Shown: positions 53,904 through 62,976, counted from the first letter of the stretch. The stretch is DNA of 64,000 nucleotides from Solidesulfovibrio aerotolerans (GCF_009856865.1 NZ_WVUD01000001.1:186001-250000), one strand, 5' to 3'. Notes: a model not told the origin generated them from the sequence alone. Numbers and translations: made by a program.

Positions 53904-54812
53904 ATGTACGATGCCATGAGACGTGTGCTTTCGCTTTTTCGGCTGCGACAGAACCGGCCCGACCCCAAAGCGGTGAACCTTTTGGGGTTGGCAGCGGAGC
54001 AGCAGGCAATCTTCCAACTGACGGTTGATCCGGACAAGGTCAAAGAACCCTTTCGGTATATGGTGTGCCGGGGCGTTCACGGGAAAGGGGTGGTCCTGGC
54101 CTGCCGGGGACCGAATCGCAAATTCAGCAAAGTCTGGGAAAAACAGGAATTTCCCTTTCGCTTTTTGCTTCAGACCGAGACGGACGCCTTCCCCCGGCTC
54201 CACAAATTCCAGGGGCGGATCACGCAAATCCACCAAGACCTCACGACCATCACGGTGGCCATTCCAGAAAATATTGCCATCCTGGAGCAGCGCCGCAATA
54301 TCCGCCTGAAGCTGCACCGGCACCATCTGCCCAGTCTGACCGTCTGGGGGCTGGCCAAGCCCAGAAGTGAAAGCCAGCCCCAGGCCCTTGAGCAGTGTCT
54401 GCTGGCCGATCTGCCGGGCCAGTCGGACGCGATGCTCGCCTTTTTAAAAAACATCTCGGCCGGCGGCATGCGCCTGGTCCTGCCCAGATCCCTGTATGCG
54501 CAGCGCGAGCCCTGGCTGGAACAAGGCAGCCGTCTGCTGGCGAAACTGACCTTTCCCGGTCAGGAGCCGGATCAGGAACAGGCCTACGAATTTGTCGCCA
54601 AGATCAACAACGCCTTTATCCCCGACGACATCGAGGCGCGCCCCGAGATCGGCGTGCAGTTCCTTTCCGCCCGGGGCCAAGGGCTGCAAGGCCACTGGCG
54701 GGATGTGCGGGCCGATGGCTGCCTGGAACTGCTCAAGCTCCTGCAATCCTACCAACTGCAATACTATTGGGATCTGAAAAAGAACCTCATCATGCGCGAG
54801 GAATCGGCTTGA
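53904..54812 (+). CDS. YcgR-like PilZ protein
   Basis: A 302-residue protein. An N-terminal YcgR-type domain (about 40-125, LLQTETDAFPRLHKFQGRIT) is followed by a PilZ domain with the c-di-GMP arginine motif QRRNIRLKL and the partner motif KNISAGGMRL, and a helical C-terminus (LLKLLQSYQLQYYWDLKKN). YcgR proteins act as a c-di-GMP-dependent brake on the flagellar motor. The ATG at 53904 is preferred, eight bases from GGAGG; the ATG at 53898 is too close. Forty-six bases separate it from a CheX-like gene. Confidence 0.82.
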   Translation: MYDAMRRVLSLFRLRQNRPDPKAVNLLGLAAEQQAIFQLTVDPDKVKEPFRYMVCRGVHGKGVVLACRGPNRKFSKVWEKQEFPFRFLLQTETDAFPRLHKFQGRITQIHQDLTTITVAIPENIAILEQRRNIRLKLHRHHLPSLTVWGLAKPRSESQPQALEQCLLADLPGQSDAMLAFLKNISAGGMRLVLPRSLYAQREPWLEQGSRLLAKLTFPGQEPDQEQAYEFVAKINNAFIPDDIEARPEIGVQFLSARGQGLQGHWRDVRADGCLELLKLLQSYQLQYYWDLKKNLIMREESA

Positions 54813-54858
54813 CCGCCTGCGGCCGCGTCCTGGCCCATGCCCCTAAGGAGTCGTGATC

Positions 54859-55761
54859 ATGTTCAGTCAGTTTTTTGGAAACTATCTGCGCAAACGCGGG
54901 TTCATCACCCTGGCGCAAATGCGGGAAGTCCTGGCCTTGCAGGATTCCGTGCGGGTCAAACTTGGCGTTCTGGCCATCGACGCCGGGTACATGAGTGCGG
55001 GGCAGGTTGAAGAAGTCCACAATCTGCAATCCAAGATCGACAAGCGCTTCGGTGAGATTGCCATCGATCTGGGCATCCTCGACCAGGACAAGCTGTCAGC
55101 TCTGCTTGGCCAGCAAAACAAACGCCATCTTTTCATCAGCCAGGCGCTGATCGACAAAGGCATCATGACGTTTGAGACCTTCGCGAGCTGCCTTGAGGAT
55201 TATAAAAAAGATTCCGGGCTTTCCGAGAAGGCGTTTGAGGCGCTCAAAGCCAATGACATCGATGTGGTCACCCAGGCCCTGGTGCATCTGCCCGAACTGG
55301 GCGATGCCAAGATGTATGTGGATTACTTTTCCTTGTTCGTACGCAATCTGGTGCGCTTCGTGGATGACCATATCCTGCTGGAGCAGGCCGCGAAGGTCGA
55401 GTTGGAGACGTTTGACTGCCTGATTTATCAGGAGATTGAGGGGCGCTTCAAGTTTTTTACGGGTGTGGCCGGACCCGAGCCGGCCATGGCCGAATTCGCC
55501 TCCCGTTTTGCCAAAATGGCCGTATCCGGCATGGACGAAGTGGCCCGGGATTCCCTGGGCGAATTCATGAACGTCCACAACGGACTCTATCTCTCCAAGC
55601 TCTCCAACGAATGGGTCGAACTGGAGCTGCTGCCCCCGGAATACAAACAGAGCGGCAGCCTCAAGTCCGTGGGCGTGGCCTATAAAATCCCCTTTGCCCT
55701 GTCCTTTGGACAGTTCGATTTCTATATCGGCGTCGGAGCACCAGTTTTTACGCATCGCTAA
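54859..55761 (+). CDS. CheX/CheC-like domain protein
   Basis: A 300-residue soluble protein. The N-terminal 120 residues contain two helix-rich repeats with LGVLAIDAGYMSAGQVEEV and FGEIAIDLGILDQDKLSALL, the xGEIxIxxGxLxxxQL pattern of MshEN/GspE N-terminal modules, some of which bind c-di-GMP. The C-terminal half (about 150-300) resembles a chemotaxis phosphatase domain (MDEVARDSLGEFMNVHNGLYLS). It lies 13 bases before a CheY gene, so it may dephosphorylate that receiver. The ATG has AAGGAGTCGTGATC upstream. Confidence 0.68.
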   Translation: MFSQFFGNYLRKRGFITLAQMREVLALQDSVRVKLGVLAIDAGYMSAGQVEEVHNLQSKIDKRFGEIAIDLGILDQDKLSALLGQQNKRHLFISQALIDKGIMTFETFASCLEDYKKDSGLSEKAFEALKANDIDVVTQALVHLPELGDAKMYVDYFSLFVRNLVRFVDDHILLEQAAKVELETFDCLIYQEIEGRFKFFTGVAGPEPAMAEFASRFAKMAVSGMDEVARDSLGEFMNVHNGLYLSKLSNEWVELELLPPEYKQSGSLKSVGVAYKIPFALSFGQFDFYIGVGAPVFTHR

Positions 55762-55774
55762 AAAGGAACCAGCC

Positions 55775-56137
55775 ATGGCCCGCATACTTATTGTGGACGA
55801 TTCCATCGTTTCCCGCACCAATTTGAAAACCATTCTGCAAAGCGCCCAGCATGAAGTGGTGGGCGAGGGTGTCAACGGCGAAGACGGTCTGGAGAAGTTT
55901 TTGGCCCTGCGCCCGGACATGGTGACCATGGACATCACCATGCCCAAGCGCAACGGCATCGAGTGTCTCAAAGATATCCTGGGCCACGATCCCGAGGCCC
56001 GGGTGATGATGATCAGCGCCCTGGGCCAGGGGGCCAAGATATTAGAGGCCGTCAACAGCGGGGCGCGGCACTACATCACCAAACCCTACGAGCCGGACAA
56101 GGTCTTGGAGGCGGTGGCGGAACTGCTCAGCGAATAA
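55775..56137 (+). CDS. CheY-like response regulator
   Basis: A 120-residue receiver: Asp8-Asp9, phospho-acceptor Asp53 (TMDITMPKRNG), Ser in MMISALGQ, and Lys in TKPYEPDKV. The MARILIVDDSIVSR start is typical of chemotaxis CheY. It sits between the CheX-like gene and a CheA-like kinase on the same strand, making a compact four-gene signalling operon with the PilZ gene. Confidence 0.92.
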   Translation: MARILIVDDSIVSRTNLKTILQSAQHEVVGEGVNGEDGLEKFLALRPDMVTMDITMPKRNGIECLKDILGHDPEARVMMISALGQGAKILEAVNSGARHYITKPYEPDKVLEAVAELLSE

Positions 56138-56181
56138 CCCCGCGCCGCGTGTACGGCGACACCTGACGCCACGGAGGGCTT

Positions 56182-58200
56182 ATGGAAACGACTGCCTTAA
56201 AAGATCTGGATCTGGACCTGGACCAGGAGGCGTACGCGGCCGAGGACCAATCCATCGGCAATCTGGTGGAGCAGACCCAGACCTTTACGGCCTCGGAGCC
56301 AGGCCAGGCGGTGCATGCGTTTTTTACCGGGCATCCAAGCGCCGAAGGGGTCGTCATCCTGGCCAAGCAGACCCCGGTCGGCTTGATCATGCGCAACGAC
56401 TTCTACCAGAAAATCGGCTCGCTCTACGGCCGGGATCTCTTTTTAAGCCGCCCCATAAAGCTCATCATGAACCCCCAGGCGCTGGTGGTGGACGTCTCCG
56501 TGGACATCGCCACCATCGGCCTGATCGCCATGAACCGCCCCCACGATCAGCTCTACGATCTGGTGGTCATCACAGAAAATGAAACCTACGCCGGCGTGGT
56601 CAGCGTCAAGCGCTTCATGATCGAGCTGTCCAAAAACAGGGAAGTGGAGATCACGCTTTTAAAGCGGCAAAAAGAGATCTTAAACGAGGCTAACGAAACC
56701 GAGATCCGCAACCGCAAGCAGATCGAGGAAAAGAGCCTGGAACTGCGCGAGAAAAATGAGTCCATCAAAAACCTCATGGACAACGCCGGGCAGGGGTTTT
56801 TGTCTTTTGGTCAAGACTTGGCAGTATCTGGCGAGCACAGCCTGGAATGCGTGCATATGTTTCGGGTGCCCATGGAGGGCCGCAATTTCCTGGAACTTAT
56901 GGCCAAGCATGTTTCCCCGGAAGTAACCCAGGCCATGGCCCGGGTGTTTGCCAGCGTCTTTGCGGCCGGCAAGTCCTTGCGGGAAAAAGTCTATCTTTCG
57001 CTTTTGCCCCCGGAACTGCATATCTACGGCAAGACGGTGAGCGTTGCCTACAAGATCATCCGGCACGGCGGCCACAAAAAGATGATGCTCATTTTGACGG
57101 ACGTCACCGAGCAGCGAAAGCTCGAAGCGCGCATGACCGAGGAGCGCAACAACGTCAAGATGGTGGCCAAGGCGCTGACCAAACAATCCGACCTCAATCT
57201 GGCCCTTGAGGAATTTGAGCGCTTTGCCCCGGCCGAGGCCCTGGCCATGGTGCGCGAGATTGCCGAGCCCAAGGCGGCCCTGGCCGAAATCTTTCGGCTG
57301 GTGCACACCTACAAGGGCGATTTCGCCCAGCTTGGCCTGCACAATACGGCGGCCAAGCTCCACACGCTGGAGGATGGGCTGGCTGCCCTGGCCGCCCGGC
57401 CGATTCGGCCGGACCTGGAAGAGCTTCTCGGTGTCATCGGGGCCTGGGATGGCCGCGACATTGTCCAGGAGGATGTGACCATTTTAACCGACATCCTGGG
57501 CAAGGGCTTTTTCGAGAAAGACGAGCGGTTTCAGATCAGTGCGGAGATGCTGCTGGCTGTCGAGGCAAAGGCCGGCGATTTGCCGGATGGCCCTGAGCGC
57601 CAAGGCATCCTTTCTGCCCTGCGCCGGCTGCGGCTGTGCTCCCTTGCTGGCCTCGTGGCCGAATACCAGGACTACCTGCAAGCCCTGGCCGCCCGGTTGG
57701 GCAAGTCCGTTGCCCCTCTGGGCGTTAGCGGCGACGACGTGTTCGTGGAAAAGGAAACTGTTCAGAAGTTCGTCAAATCCCTGGTGCACGTCATCCGAAA
57801 CATGATTGACCATGGCATCGAAACCCCCGAGGAACGCCTGGAATCCGGCAAGGGCGAAGAAGGCCGCATCGCCTGCCAGATCGCGCGCGTCGATGGGTGT
57901 GTCAGCTTGAGCATGGCCGATGACGGCAAGGGCATAGACGTTGGCAAGGTGTTGCAACTGGCCGTGGCCAAGGGGCTGGTGACCCCGCAACAGGCCCAGG
58001 ACATGCCCCGGGACGAGGTCTACGGTTTGCTCTTTGCAGATTCGTTTTCCACCAAGGACGCGGTCAGCGTCCTGTCCGGGCGCGGGGTGGGCCTGTCTGC
58101 GGTCAAGGCCGAGGTGGAACGTCTGGGCGGCAGCATCCGGGTCAGCTCCCAGCCTGGCTTTGGCACAACGTTTACCTTCCTGCTCCCCCTGGGCGCGTAG
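56182..58200 (+). CDS. CheA-like kinase with CBS, PAS and HPt domains
   Basis: A 672-residue soluble protein. Residues about 25-155 look like a tandem CBS-type module (GVVILAKQTPVGLIMRNDF, LVVITENETYAGVVSVKRF). A coiled coil (160-200) leads to a PAS-like domain (200-310). An HPt segment has the phosphorylatable His375 in FRLVHTYKGDFAQLG. The CheA-type ATPase shows VHVIRNMIDHGIETPEER, ADDGKGID and GRGVGLSAVKAEVERLGG. The HPt lies next to the ATPase without the CheA P2 and CheW domains, so it is not a chemoreceptor-coupled CheA. The adjacent CheY is its likely partner. Confidence 0.82.
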   Translation: METTALKDLDLDLDQEAYAAEDQSIGNLVEQTQTFTASEPGQAVHAFFTGHPSAEGVVILAKQTPVGLIMRNDFYQKIGSLYGRDLFLSRPIKLIMNPQALVVDVSVDIATIGLIAMNRPHDQLYDLVVITENETYAGVVSVKRFMIELSKNREVEITLLKRQKEILNEANETEIRNRKQIEEKSLELREKNESIKNLMDNAGQGFLSFGQDLAVSGEHSLECVHMFRVPMEGRNFLELMAKHVSPEVTQAMARVFASVFAAGKSLREKVYLSLLPPELHIYGKTVSVAYKIIRHGGHKKMMLILTDVTEQRKLEARMTEERNNVKMVAKALTKQSDLNLALEEFERFAPAEALAMVREIAEPKAALAEIFRLVHTYKGDFAQLGLHNTAAKLHTLEDGLAALAARPIRPDLEELLGVIGAWDGRDIVQEDVTILTDILGKGFFEKDERFQISAEMLLAVEAKAGDLPDGPERQGILSALRRLRLCSLAGLVAEYQDYLQALAARLGKSVAPLGVSGDDVFVEKETVQKFVKSLVHVIRNMIDHGIETPEERLESGKGEEGRIACQIARVDGCVSLSMADDGKGIDVGKVLQLAVAKGLVTPQQAQDMPRDEVYGLLFADSFSTKDAVSVLSGRGVGLSAVKAEVERLGGSIRVSSQPGFGTTFTFLLPLGA

Positions 58201-58333
58201 GGCAGGGCAGGCTGCCACCCGGGCGGTGCCACACCCCCCTGCACCCCAGTGGAGCGTTCACAAAATACTGTGCGGATGCTGGGGAATCGAGAAAGCAGAG
58301 GAGCAAAGCCAGCGCCAGTGCTGGGTTTGCTCC

Positions 58334-59983
58334 TCAGCGGCTGGCCGGCGGCAGGCGATGATCCAGGCTGCCGTTGGTCACGGCGGCGAAAAGCCAGTGG
58401 GTGAATCGGGCCAGCGAGGTGGTGTCGGTGCGGCGCGACAGCGGATGGCGGGCCAGGACGCGCTCCATGGCCGGGGGCAGGCCGCCCGACTCGCCAAGGC
58501 CCAGATACCGGGCCTGAGCGCCCAGCTTTTGGCCGACCAGATTGACCCCCCGGTCGAGCAGCAGTTGCAGCGGGATGTCGCAGGCGAGTTGCCATTCCAG
58601 ATCGATAAAGCGCACATCGCCGGTGGCGGGATGGCGCAGCACGTTGCCGGGATGGGCGTCGAGCAGGCTCCCGGGCAGCCAGCGTTCGTTTGCATGGCCG
58701 TCGTAGATCCCGGCCCCGAGCTGGTCGCGGCAAAAGGCGGCAAAGCCTGCCATCCCGCCAACCGTGGCCGGTCTGGCCCGGGAAGCAATCAGTTCCATCC
58801 AGTCCGTGACCAGCCGGGCGGCCCCTACCGGGTCGCCGTCTTCCACCGCATCAAGCGCCATTTCCAGGAAACTTACGGAGCCCAGGTGGTAGGGCTCCAC
58901 CGCTTTGATATGCTGGCGGCCGGCGGCAAATTGAGCCGGCGGCAGATGGTGGAGATTGCGCCGCACAACAGCCACCCCGCCCTCTCCCCGCTCCTCAAAC
59001 CGGGTCATCGTCTGGAAGAGCGGCGGACAGGAATCGGCATTGACCGCCACGGCCAGCACGTTGTCGTTTGCGGCCAGCAGGGGGGCCTCGGGGCTGGGAG
59101 CGGCCAGCACCAGAAAGGAATTCATGAAATGCCCGGCCACGCCGCCGGCCAGGGCCGAACGCAGGAATTGCCGCTCGCCAAAGTTCGGACAGACCCGGCC
59201 GTCCGGGGTGGCGCTTGGCAGCTCCAGCAGCGGCAGGACGGCAAAGCCCTGTCGTGACAAGGCCGTCTCGGCCACAATGCTGTCCGGCATTTTGTAGTCA
59301 GGGGACGGATAAAACCAGCGGGTGGCGGCGAAGCCGGCCTGCTTGAGCAGGGCGTCCAGGGTCGGGCGGTCGAAGGTGCGTACGCCCGGGCGGTCGGGAT
59401 AGCCGTTTATGCCGTCAAAAGGGCGGCCGGTGTGGTCTTCGGGCAGCCCGGCCAGATATTTGTGTCCCATGCGGTTTTCAATGGCCAGGATCAGGCAGCC
59501 GTCATCGGTTAAGTAGCGCCGGGCCTCGGCCAACAGCCGGACATAGGGCTGCGCCCCTGGCACAAAAGCCCCGGCGTATTCGAGTACGCCGACCAGGGTC
59601 ACCACATCAAACAGGCCGTCATAGGGCAGGCCCACGGCGTTGGCCGTGACGACTTCGAGATTTTCGGCGTTTGGCAGGCGGGCCCGGATGACAGCGGCCC
59701 GATCCGCCGCCCCCTCAACCGCCGTGACCTGATGGGGCAGGCTGGCGAGATGGGCGGTCAGGGCACCGCAGCCGGCCCCGAGTTCCAGGATGCGGCCGCC
59801 GCCGGGGCCGAAATCGAGCCAGGAAAGCAGCGTCTTGCGGCGCGGCGACAGATGGTAGCGCACGGCCCAGGGGGCGTCCTTGGGGAAAAGCTCGTATTCA
59901 TTGACCGCGTGTTCCTCAAAAAAACGCAGCAGATACGCTTCCGAGCCGTCACTGTAGCCGATGTCGCCGTCGTCGTCGGCCAT
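58334..59983 (-). CDS. Class I methyltransferase fused to a kinase-like domain
   Basis: A 549-residue protein. The SAM-binding motif ILELGAGCGALTAHLAS lies near residue 65, with VTAVEGAADRAAVI and DVVTLVGVLEYA following, a standard class I methyltransferase (to about residue 250). The C-terminal 250 residues contain LLDAHPGNVLRHPATGDV and FIDLEWQLACD. This HPGN...DxEW pattern is like the catalytic loop and metal-binding Asp of aminoglycoside-phosphotransferase-type kinases. Such proteins occur in polysaccharide or glycan clusters. Substrates are unknown, and no glycan genes are adjacent here. Confidence 0.75.
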   Translation of the reverse strand: MADDDGDIGYSDGSEAYLLRFFEEHAVNEYELFPKDAPWAVRYHLSPRRKTLLSWLDFGPGGGRILELGAGCGALTAHLASLPHQVTAVEGAADRAAVIRARLPNAENLEVVTANAVGLPYDGLFDVVTLVGVLEYAGAFVPGAQPYVRLLAEARRYLTDDGCLILAIENRMGHKYLAGLPEDHTGRPFDGINGYPDRPGVRTFDRPTLDALLKQAGFAATRWFYPSPDYKMPDSIVAETALSRQGFAVLPLLELPSATPDGRVCPNFGERQFLRSALAGGVAGHFMNSFLVLAAPSPEAPLLAANDNVLAVAVNADSCPPLFQTMTRFEERGEGGVAVVRRNLHHLPPAQFAAGRQHIKAVEPYHLGSVSFLEMALDAVEDGDPVGAARLVTDWMELIASRARPATVGGMAGFAAFCRDQLGAGIYDGHANERWLPGSLLDAHPGNVLRHPATGDVRFIDLEWQLACDIPLQLLLDRGVNLVGQKLGAQARYLGLGESGGLPPAMERVLARHPLSRRTDTTSLARFTHWLFAAVTNGSLDHRLPPASR

Positions 59984-60075
59984 GTTCAGTCGTCCTTTCC
60001 GGCGCAAAAGTAAAAAGAGTATCGACCCGGGGCGCTGGGCGGTTGTGCCTTACGCCTGACTGTTCCGGCCGATCC

Positions 60076-60215
60076 GGCAAAACGTTCTACGCGGCAATGG
60101 TCTGGCAACGCGGTGAACGCAGCTTGGGTCTGCCAAAGCGTTGTACGCGGCAACGATCCGCCAGCGCGGTGGACGCGGTAACGGTCCGGCCAAGCGGTGC
60201 ACACGGCACCGGTCC
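60076..60215. repeat. Degenerate 28-bp tandem repeat, five units
   Basis: Five successive units of exactly 28 bases start at 60076, 60104, 60132, 60160 and 60188. They follow the pattern G(G/C)CAAxxCG(G/T)TG.ACGCGGCAACGGTC(C/T). The period is not a multiple of three, so the array does not encode a protein repeat. It lies in the 282-base gap between the EF-hand gene and the methyltransferase gene. The units differ too much to be a recent expansion. Confidence 0.75.
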
Positions 60216-60265
60216 GCAAGCGTCTGGCGTTTGCGGACCGTTGTCCAAAACCGGCCCAGGCCGCG

Positions 60266-60565
60266 TTAGTCGGCGATACTCGTATCTTCCACGGCGTTCC
60301 AGATGTTAACCGGGGCATCACCCTGCAACGTACGCTCCACAAAGCCGTTGTTGTCGGTGTCGATCTTTTTCCAGGCCGTGGCCGCTTTCTGCTTGTCCTT
60401 AAAATGCGCCACAAACTCATCCTGGGTGATCTTGCCGTCTTTGTTGACGTCATAGACCGCGAACACATCGTCCGTCGTGGCGTACTTCTGCTTTTTGCTG
60501 GCGCAACCGCCCAGGGCAATAAGGAATGTCAGCGCGACGAGAATAACTGAAGCCTTGGGCAACAT
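60266..60565 (-). CDS. EF-hand lipoprotein
   Basis: A 99-residue exported protein. A lipoprotein signal (VALTFLIALGGC) places the lipidated Cys at 21. Two EF-hand calcium loops follow: DVNKDGKITQDEF, which has all ligand positions, and DTDNNGFVERTL, in which the final acidic ligand is less certain. It probably sits on a membrane facing the periplasm and binds calcium. The ATG at 60565 has a GGGAGTCGCC site. Confidence 0.82.
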   Translation of the reverse strand: MLPKASVILVALTFLIALGGCASKKQKYATTDDVFAVYDVNKDGKITQDEFVAHFKDKQKAATAWKKIDTDNNGFVERTLQGDAPVNIWNAVEDTSIAD

Positions 60566-60756
60566 GGCGACTCCCTGGTGAAAGTTTCGGTGAAAGCTGG
60601 CTTGCCCGGCAAGGGCCACAGGGCCGCGCACGTCAGCCAGGATATCCTTACCATTTGGTAAACTACCGGCCGCCTAGAACACAATCCCCCAGGCGCGCTT
60701 TTCTCTGCCTGAGCCGGACTCGCAGACAGGAAGAAGAGGCACAGCGAGCCGCGCCG

Positions 60757-60978
60757 CTAGTCTGTCGGCAGGCCTTCTGGAAGGTGCAGCCCGGTCTGGG
60801 GTTCGCGGGCCAGTGCGGCGAGTGCCATCTCCAGGGTCAGCACCCTGCTTTGGAGTTCTTGGAACGCGGTTTCGGGAGCGCATTCCGTGTTGGCCTTTGC
60901 CGGGACTTCCCGGTCTTGCGCCAGGGCTGTGGCTGGGCAGAAGAACAACGCCGACGCCAGCATCCAGGACATTTTCAT
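60757..60978 (-). CDS. Small exported protein of unknown function
   Basis: A 73-residue protein with a signal peptide (MKMSWMLASALFFCPATALA, cleavage before QDREV) and a short helical mature part (TAFQELQSRVLTLEMALAALA) that could form a coiled coil. The start has an AAAAGGAGAACGGTT site, which decides it over upstream codons. No family is recognised. It stands alone, divergent from a LysR gene. Confidence 0.6.
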   Translation of the reverse strand: MKMSWMLASALFFCPATALAQDREVPAKANTECAPETAFQELQSRVLTLEMALAALAREPQTGLHLPEGLPTD

Positions 60979-61208
60979 AACCGTTCTCCTTTTCGTTGCG
61001 GTTCGTCGCGCCCAGCGGTCGAGCATTCGCCTGTACCAGAGGGTTGTCAGTCGCTCGCTCGTGGGAACAACCAAGTCCATAAAGTGAAGACGAGATGATA
61101 CGGTCTATGGGGCACTATTTTGTCCTGTCTGGTTGGCTTGTAAATGTGGATTATTTTGAGTAAGCCTTCGTTTGAGACGTAGGCTTGCGGCCTTGGGAGG
61201 GGAAAGGC

Positions 61209-62099
61209 GTGCCCTTCGATCTGACGGATATGCACTTGTTCGTGCAGGTGGCCGAAGAGGGGTCCATCACCGCCGGGGCCGTGCGGGCGCATTTGGCGCT
61301 TGCTTCGGCCAGCGCGCGGATCAGAAGCATGGAAGACCATCTGGGTGCGCCGCTGCTCACCCGTGGTCCCCGGGGTGTCAGCCTCACCCAGGCCGGAACG
61401 GTCCTGTTGCGCCACGCCCGCCTGATCACCCGGCAGTGGGAACAGATGCAGGGCGAGCTTGCCGACTTCGCCCAGGGGCGCACGGGCAGGGTGCGCCTTT
61501 TATGCAACACCGCCACCCTGACCGAGTTCCTCCTTGAAAACATGCGCGCCTACCTCCTGGCCCACCCCAACGTGGACATCGACATCGCAGAAGGGTTAAG
61601 CGCCGATATCGTGAAAGCGGTGACGGAATATCGGGCGGATGTGGGTATCGTGGCCCAGGCCACCGATGTGGGCGGCCTGGAAACCCTGCCCTTTCGCCGG
61701 CTGCGTATCGTGCTGGTCACCCCGCCGGGACATCCCTTGGCGCAGCAACAGGGCGGCGTTTGCTTTGAGCAGACCCTGGAATACGAATTCGTCGGGCTGG
61801 AGGGCACCAGTTCCATCCAAAAATATCTGGCCGCCCATGCCGCCAGAGCCGGCAAGTGGATACATCTCAGGGTGCGCCTGCGCAGTTTCGAGGCCGTCTG
61901 CGCCATGGTGGCGGGCGGCGTCGGCGTGGCCATCATCCCGGAGACTGCGGCCGAACACGCTGCCAAAACCATGGACCTGCGCCTGGTGCACCTCACGGAT
62001 GCCTGGGCCTCGCGCCAGTTGACCATCTGCCTGCGCACGTATGCGGACCTGCCCGCGTATGCCAAAGACTTGATCGACCTGATCCAGTCCCGGCCGTAA
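61209..62099 (+). CDS. LysR-family transcriptional regulator
   Basis: A 296-residue regulator: winged helix at 1-62 (LTDMHLFVQVAEEGSITAGA, ASARIRSMEDHLGAPLLTRG) and an effector domain with SADIVKAVTEYRADVGIVA and MVAGGVGVAIIPE. The GTG at 61209 is chosen for its GGGAGGGGAAAGGC site. The recognition helix has Ala/Ser-rich ALASASARI in place of the common QSAVS. Its target is not evident; the small exported protein gene lies divergently upstream. Confidence 0.87.
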   Translation: MPFDLTDMHLFVQVAEEGSITAGAVRAHLALASASARIRSMEDHLGAPLLTRGPRGVSLTQAGTVLLRHARLITRQWEQMQGELADFAQGRTGRVRLLCNTATLTEFLLENMRAYLLAHPNVDIDIAEGLSADIVKAVTEYRADVGIVAQATDVGGLETLPFRRLRIVLVTPPGHPLAQQQGGVCFEQTLEYEFVGLEGTSSIQKYLAAHAARAGKWIHLRVRLRSFEAVCAMVAGGVGVAIIPETAAEHAAKTMDLRLVHLTDAWASRQLTICLRTYADLPAYAKDLIDLIQSRP

Positions 62100-62312
62100 G
62101 CGTCCCCTCGGCACGGCCGCACATCTGCGGTCGCTGGCCTGTTCTGCCTTTTGTCGCCGACTCCCGGTGCGCCAGGAACGCCTCCGTTTTCCTGTCCAAA
62201 GCTGTCAGCCCGGTCCTTTCCCGGCGCGCCTGGATGTGCCGGGCAGGAAATACAGGCAGGGAATCAAAGGAAAACGGTTCCCAGCAGACACGGATTTCTT
62301 TACTTTGGGGCC

Positions 62313-62369
62313 ATGAAGAGCGATTCCGCCTACGTCAAACACGCGGAAGCGCCCGGAGGTTGTCCCTAG
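62313..62369 (+). CDS. Possible 18-residue leader peptide
   Basis: A short frame MKSDSAYVKHAEAPGGCP runs into the next gene with a one-base TAGTG overlap between its stop and the GTG start of the CheC-like gene. The ATG has only a weak GGGG upstream. It may serve translational coupling, or be a chance frame. Confidence 0.3.
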   Translation: MKSDSAYVKHAEAPGGCP

Positions 62370-62974
62370 TGATCAGTCTTGAAGCCCGCATGGATTTACT
62401 GTGCGAATGCGTCAATATCGGCCTTGGCCGGGCGGCCGAGGCGCTCAACCGCATGTGCGACAGCCATGTGCAGTTGGCCGCGCCGGAAATCCGGATCATG
62501 AGCCGCCCCAGCCTCACCGCTGCCGCCAGCGGCCGTTGTCCGGCCGTGTGCGAAGGCGTGTTCTTGCCGTTTACCGGCCCGATGATGGGCATGACCGCCC
62601 TGGCCTTTGCCTACGGCGATGCCAACCAGCTCGTCTCCGGCCTCACCGCCGCCATGGGCATCGAAGACGCCTCCGAAGCCATGCGCGCCGACACCTTGCG
62701 CGAGGTCGGCAATGTCATCCTGGTCGGCGTGCTCGGGGCCATGGGCACCATGCTCGGCCTGCACGTCGTCTATCAGCCCCTGTCCACGGCCCAGAACCTC
62801 GATCCGCTGCTGTCCGTGGCCGATTCCTGCCGCACGGTGAGCCTGTATGTGCGCGCCCATTTCAGGCTGGCGCGTTTCATGGTCACCGGCGATATTCTGG
62901 TGGTGCTGGCCCAGGAGGGCTTTGATGCGCTGATGGCCGCCATTGACGCCAAAATTATGGAATCGGCAGGCTAG
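62369..62974 (+). CDS. CheC-like chemotaxis phosphatase
   Basis: A 201-residue protein of the CheC/FliY type, which removes phosphate from CheY-P. The two active-site helices are visible: LCECVNIGLGRAAEALNRM near residue 10 and LREVGNVILVGVLGAMGTML near residue 112, each with the conserved E/D...N pair (Cys-for-Glu spacing in the first makes it less certain). The GTG start is ten bases from GGAGG. It precedes a radical SAM gene by two bases on the same strand. Confidence 0.78.
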   Translation: MISLEARMDLLCECVNIGLGRAAEALNRMCDSHVQLAAPEIRIMSRPSLTAAASGRCPAVCEGVFLPFTGPMMGMTALAFAYGDANQLVSGLTAAMGIEDASEAMRADTLREVGNVILVGVLGAMGTMLGLHVVYQPLSTAQNLDPLLSVADSCRTVSLYVRAHFRLARFMVTGDILVVLAQEGFDALMAAIDAKIMESAG

Positions 62975-62976
62975 CC

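Noticed and set aside
60076-60215. CRISPR array
   Set aside because: Units are contiguous and degenerate, with no unique spacers, and no cas genes are present in the window.
59986-60519. A 177-codon minus-strand frame through the 28-bp array and the EF-hand gene
   Set aside because: It lies in a different frame from the lipoprotein with its lipobox and calcium loops, and the array period is not a multiple of three.
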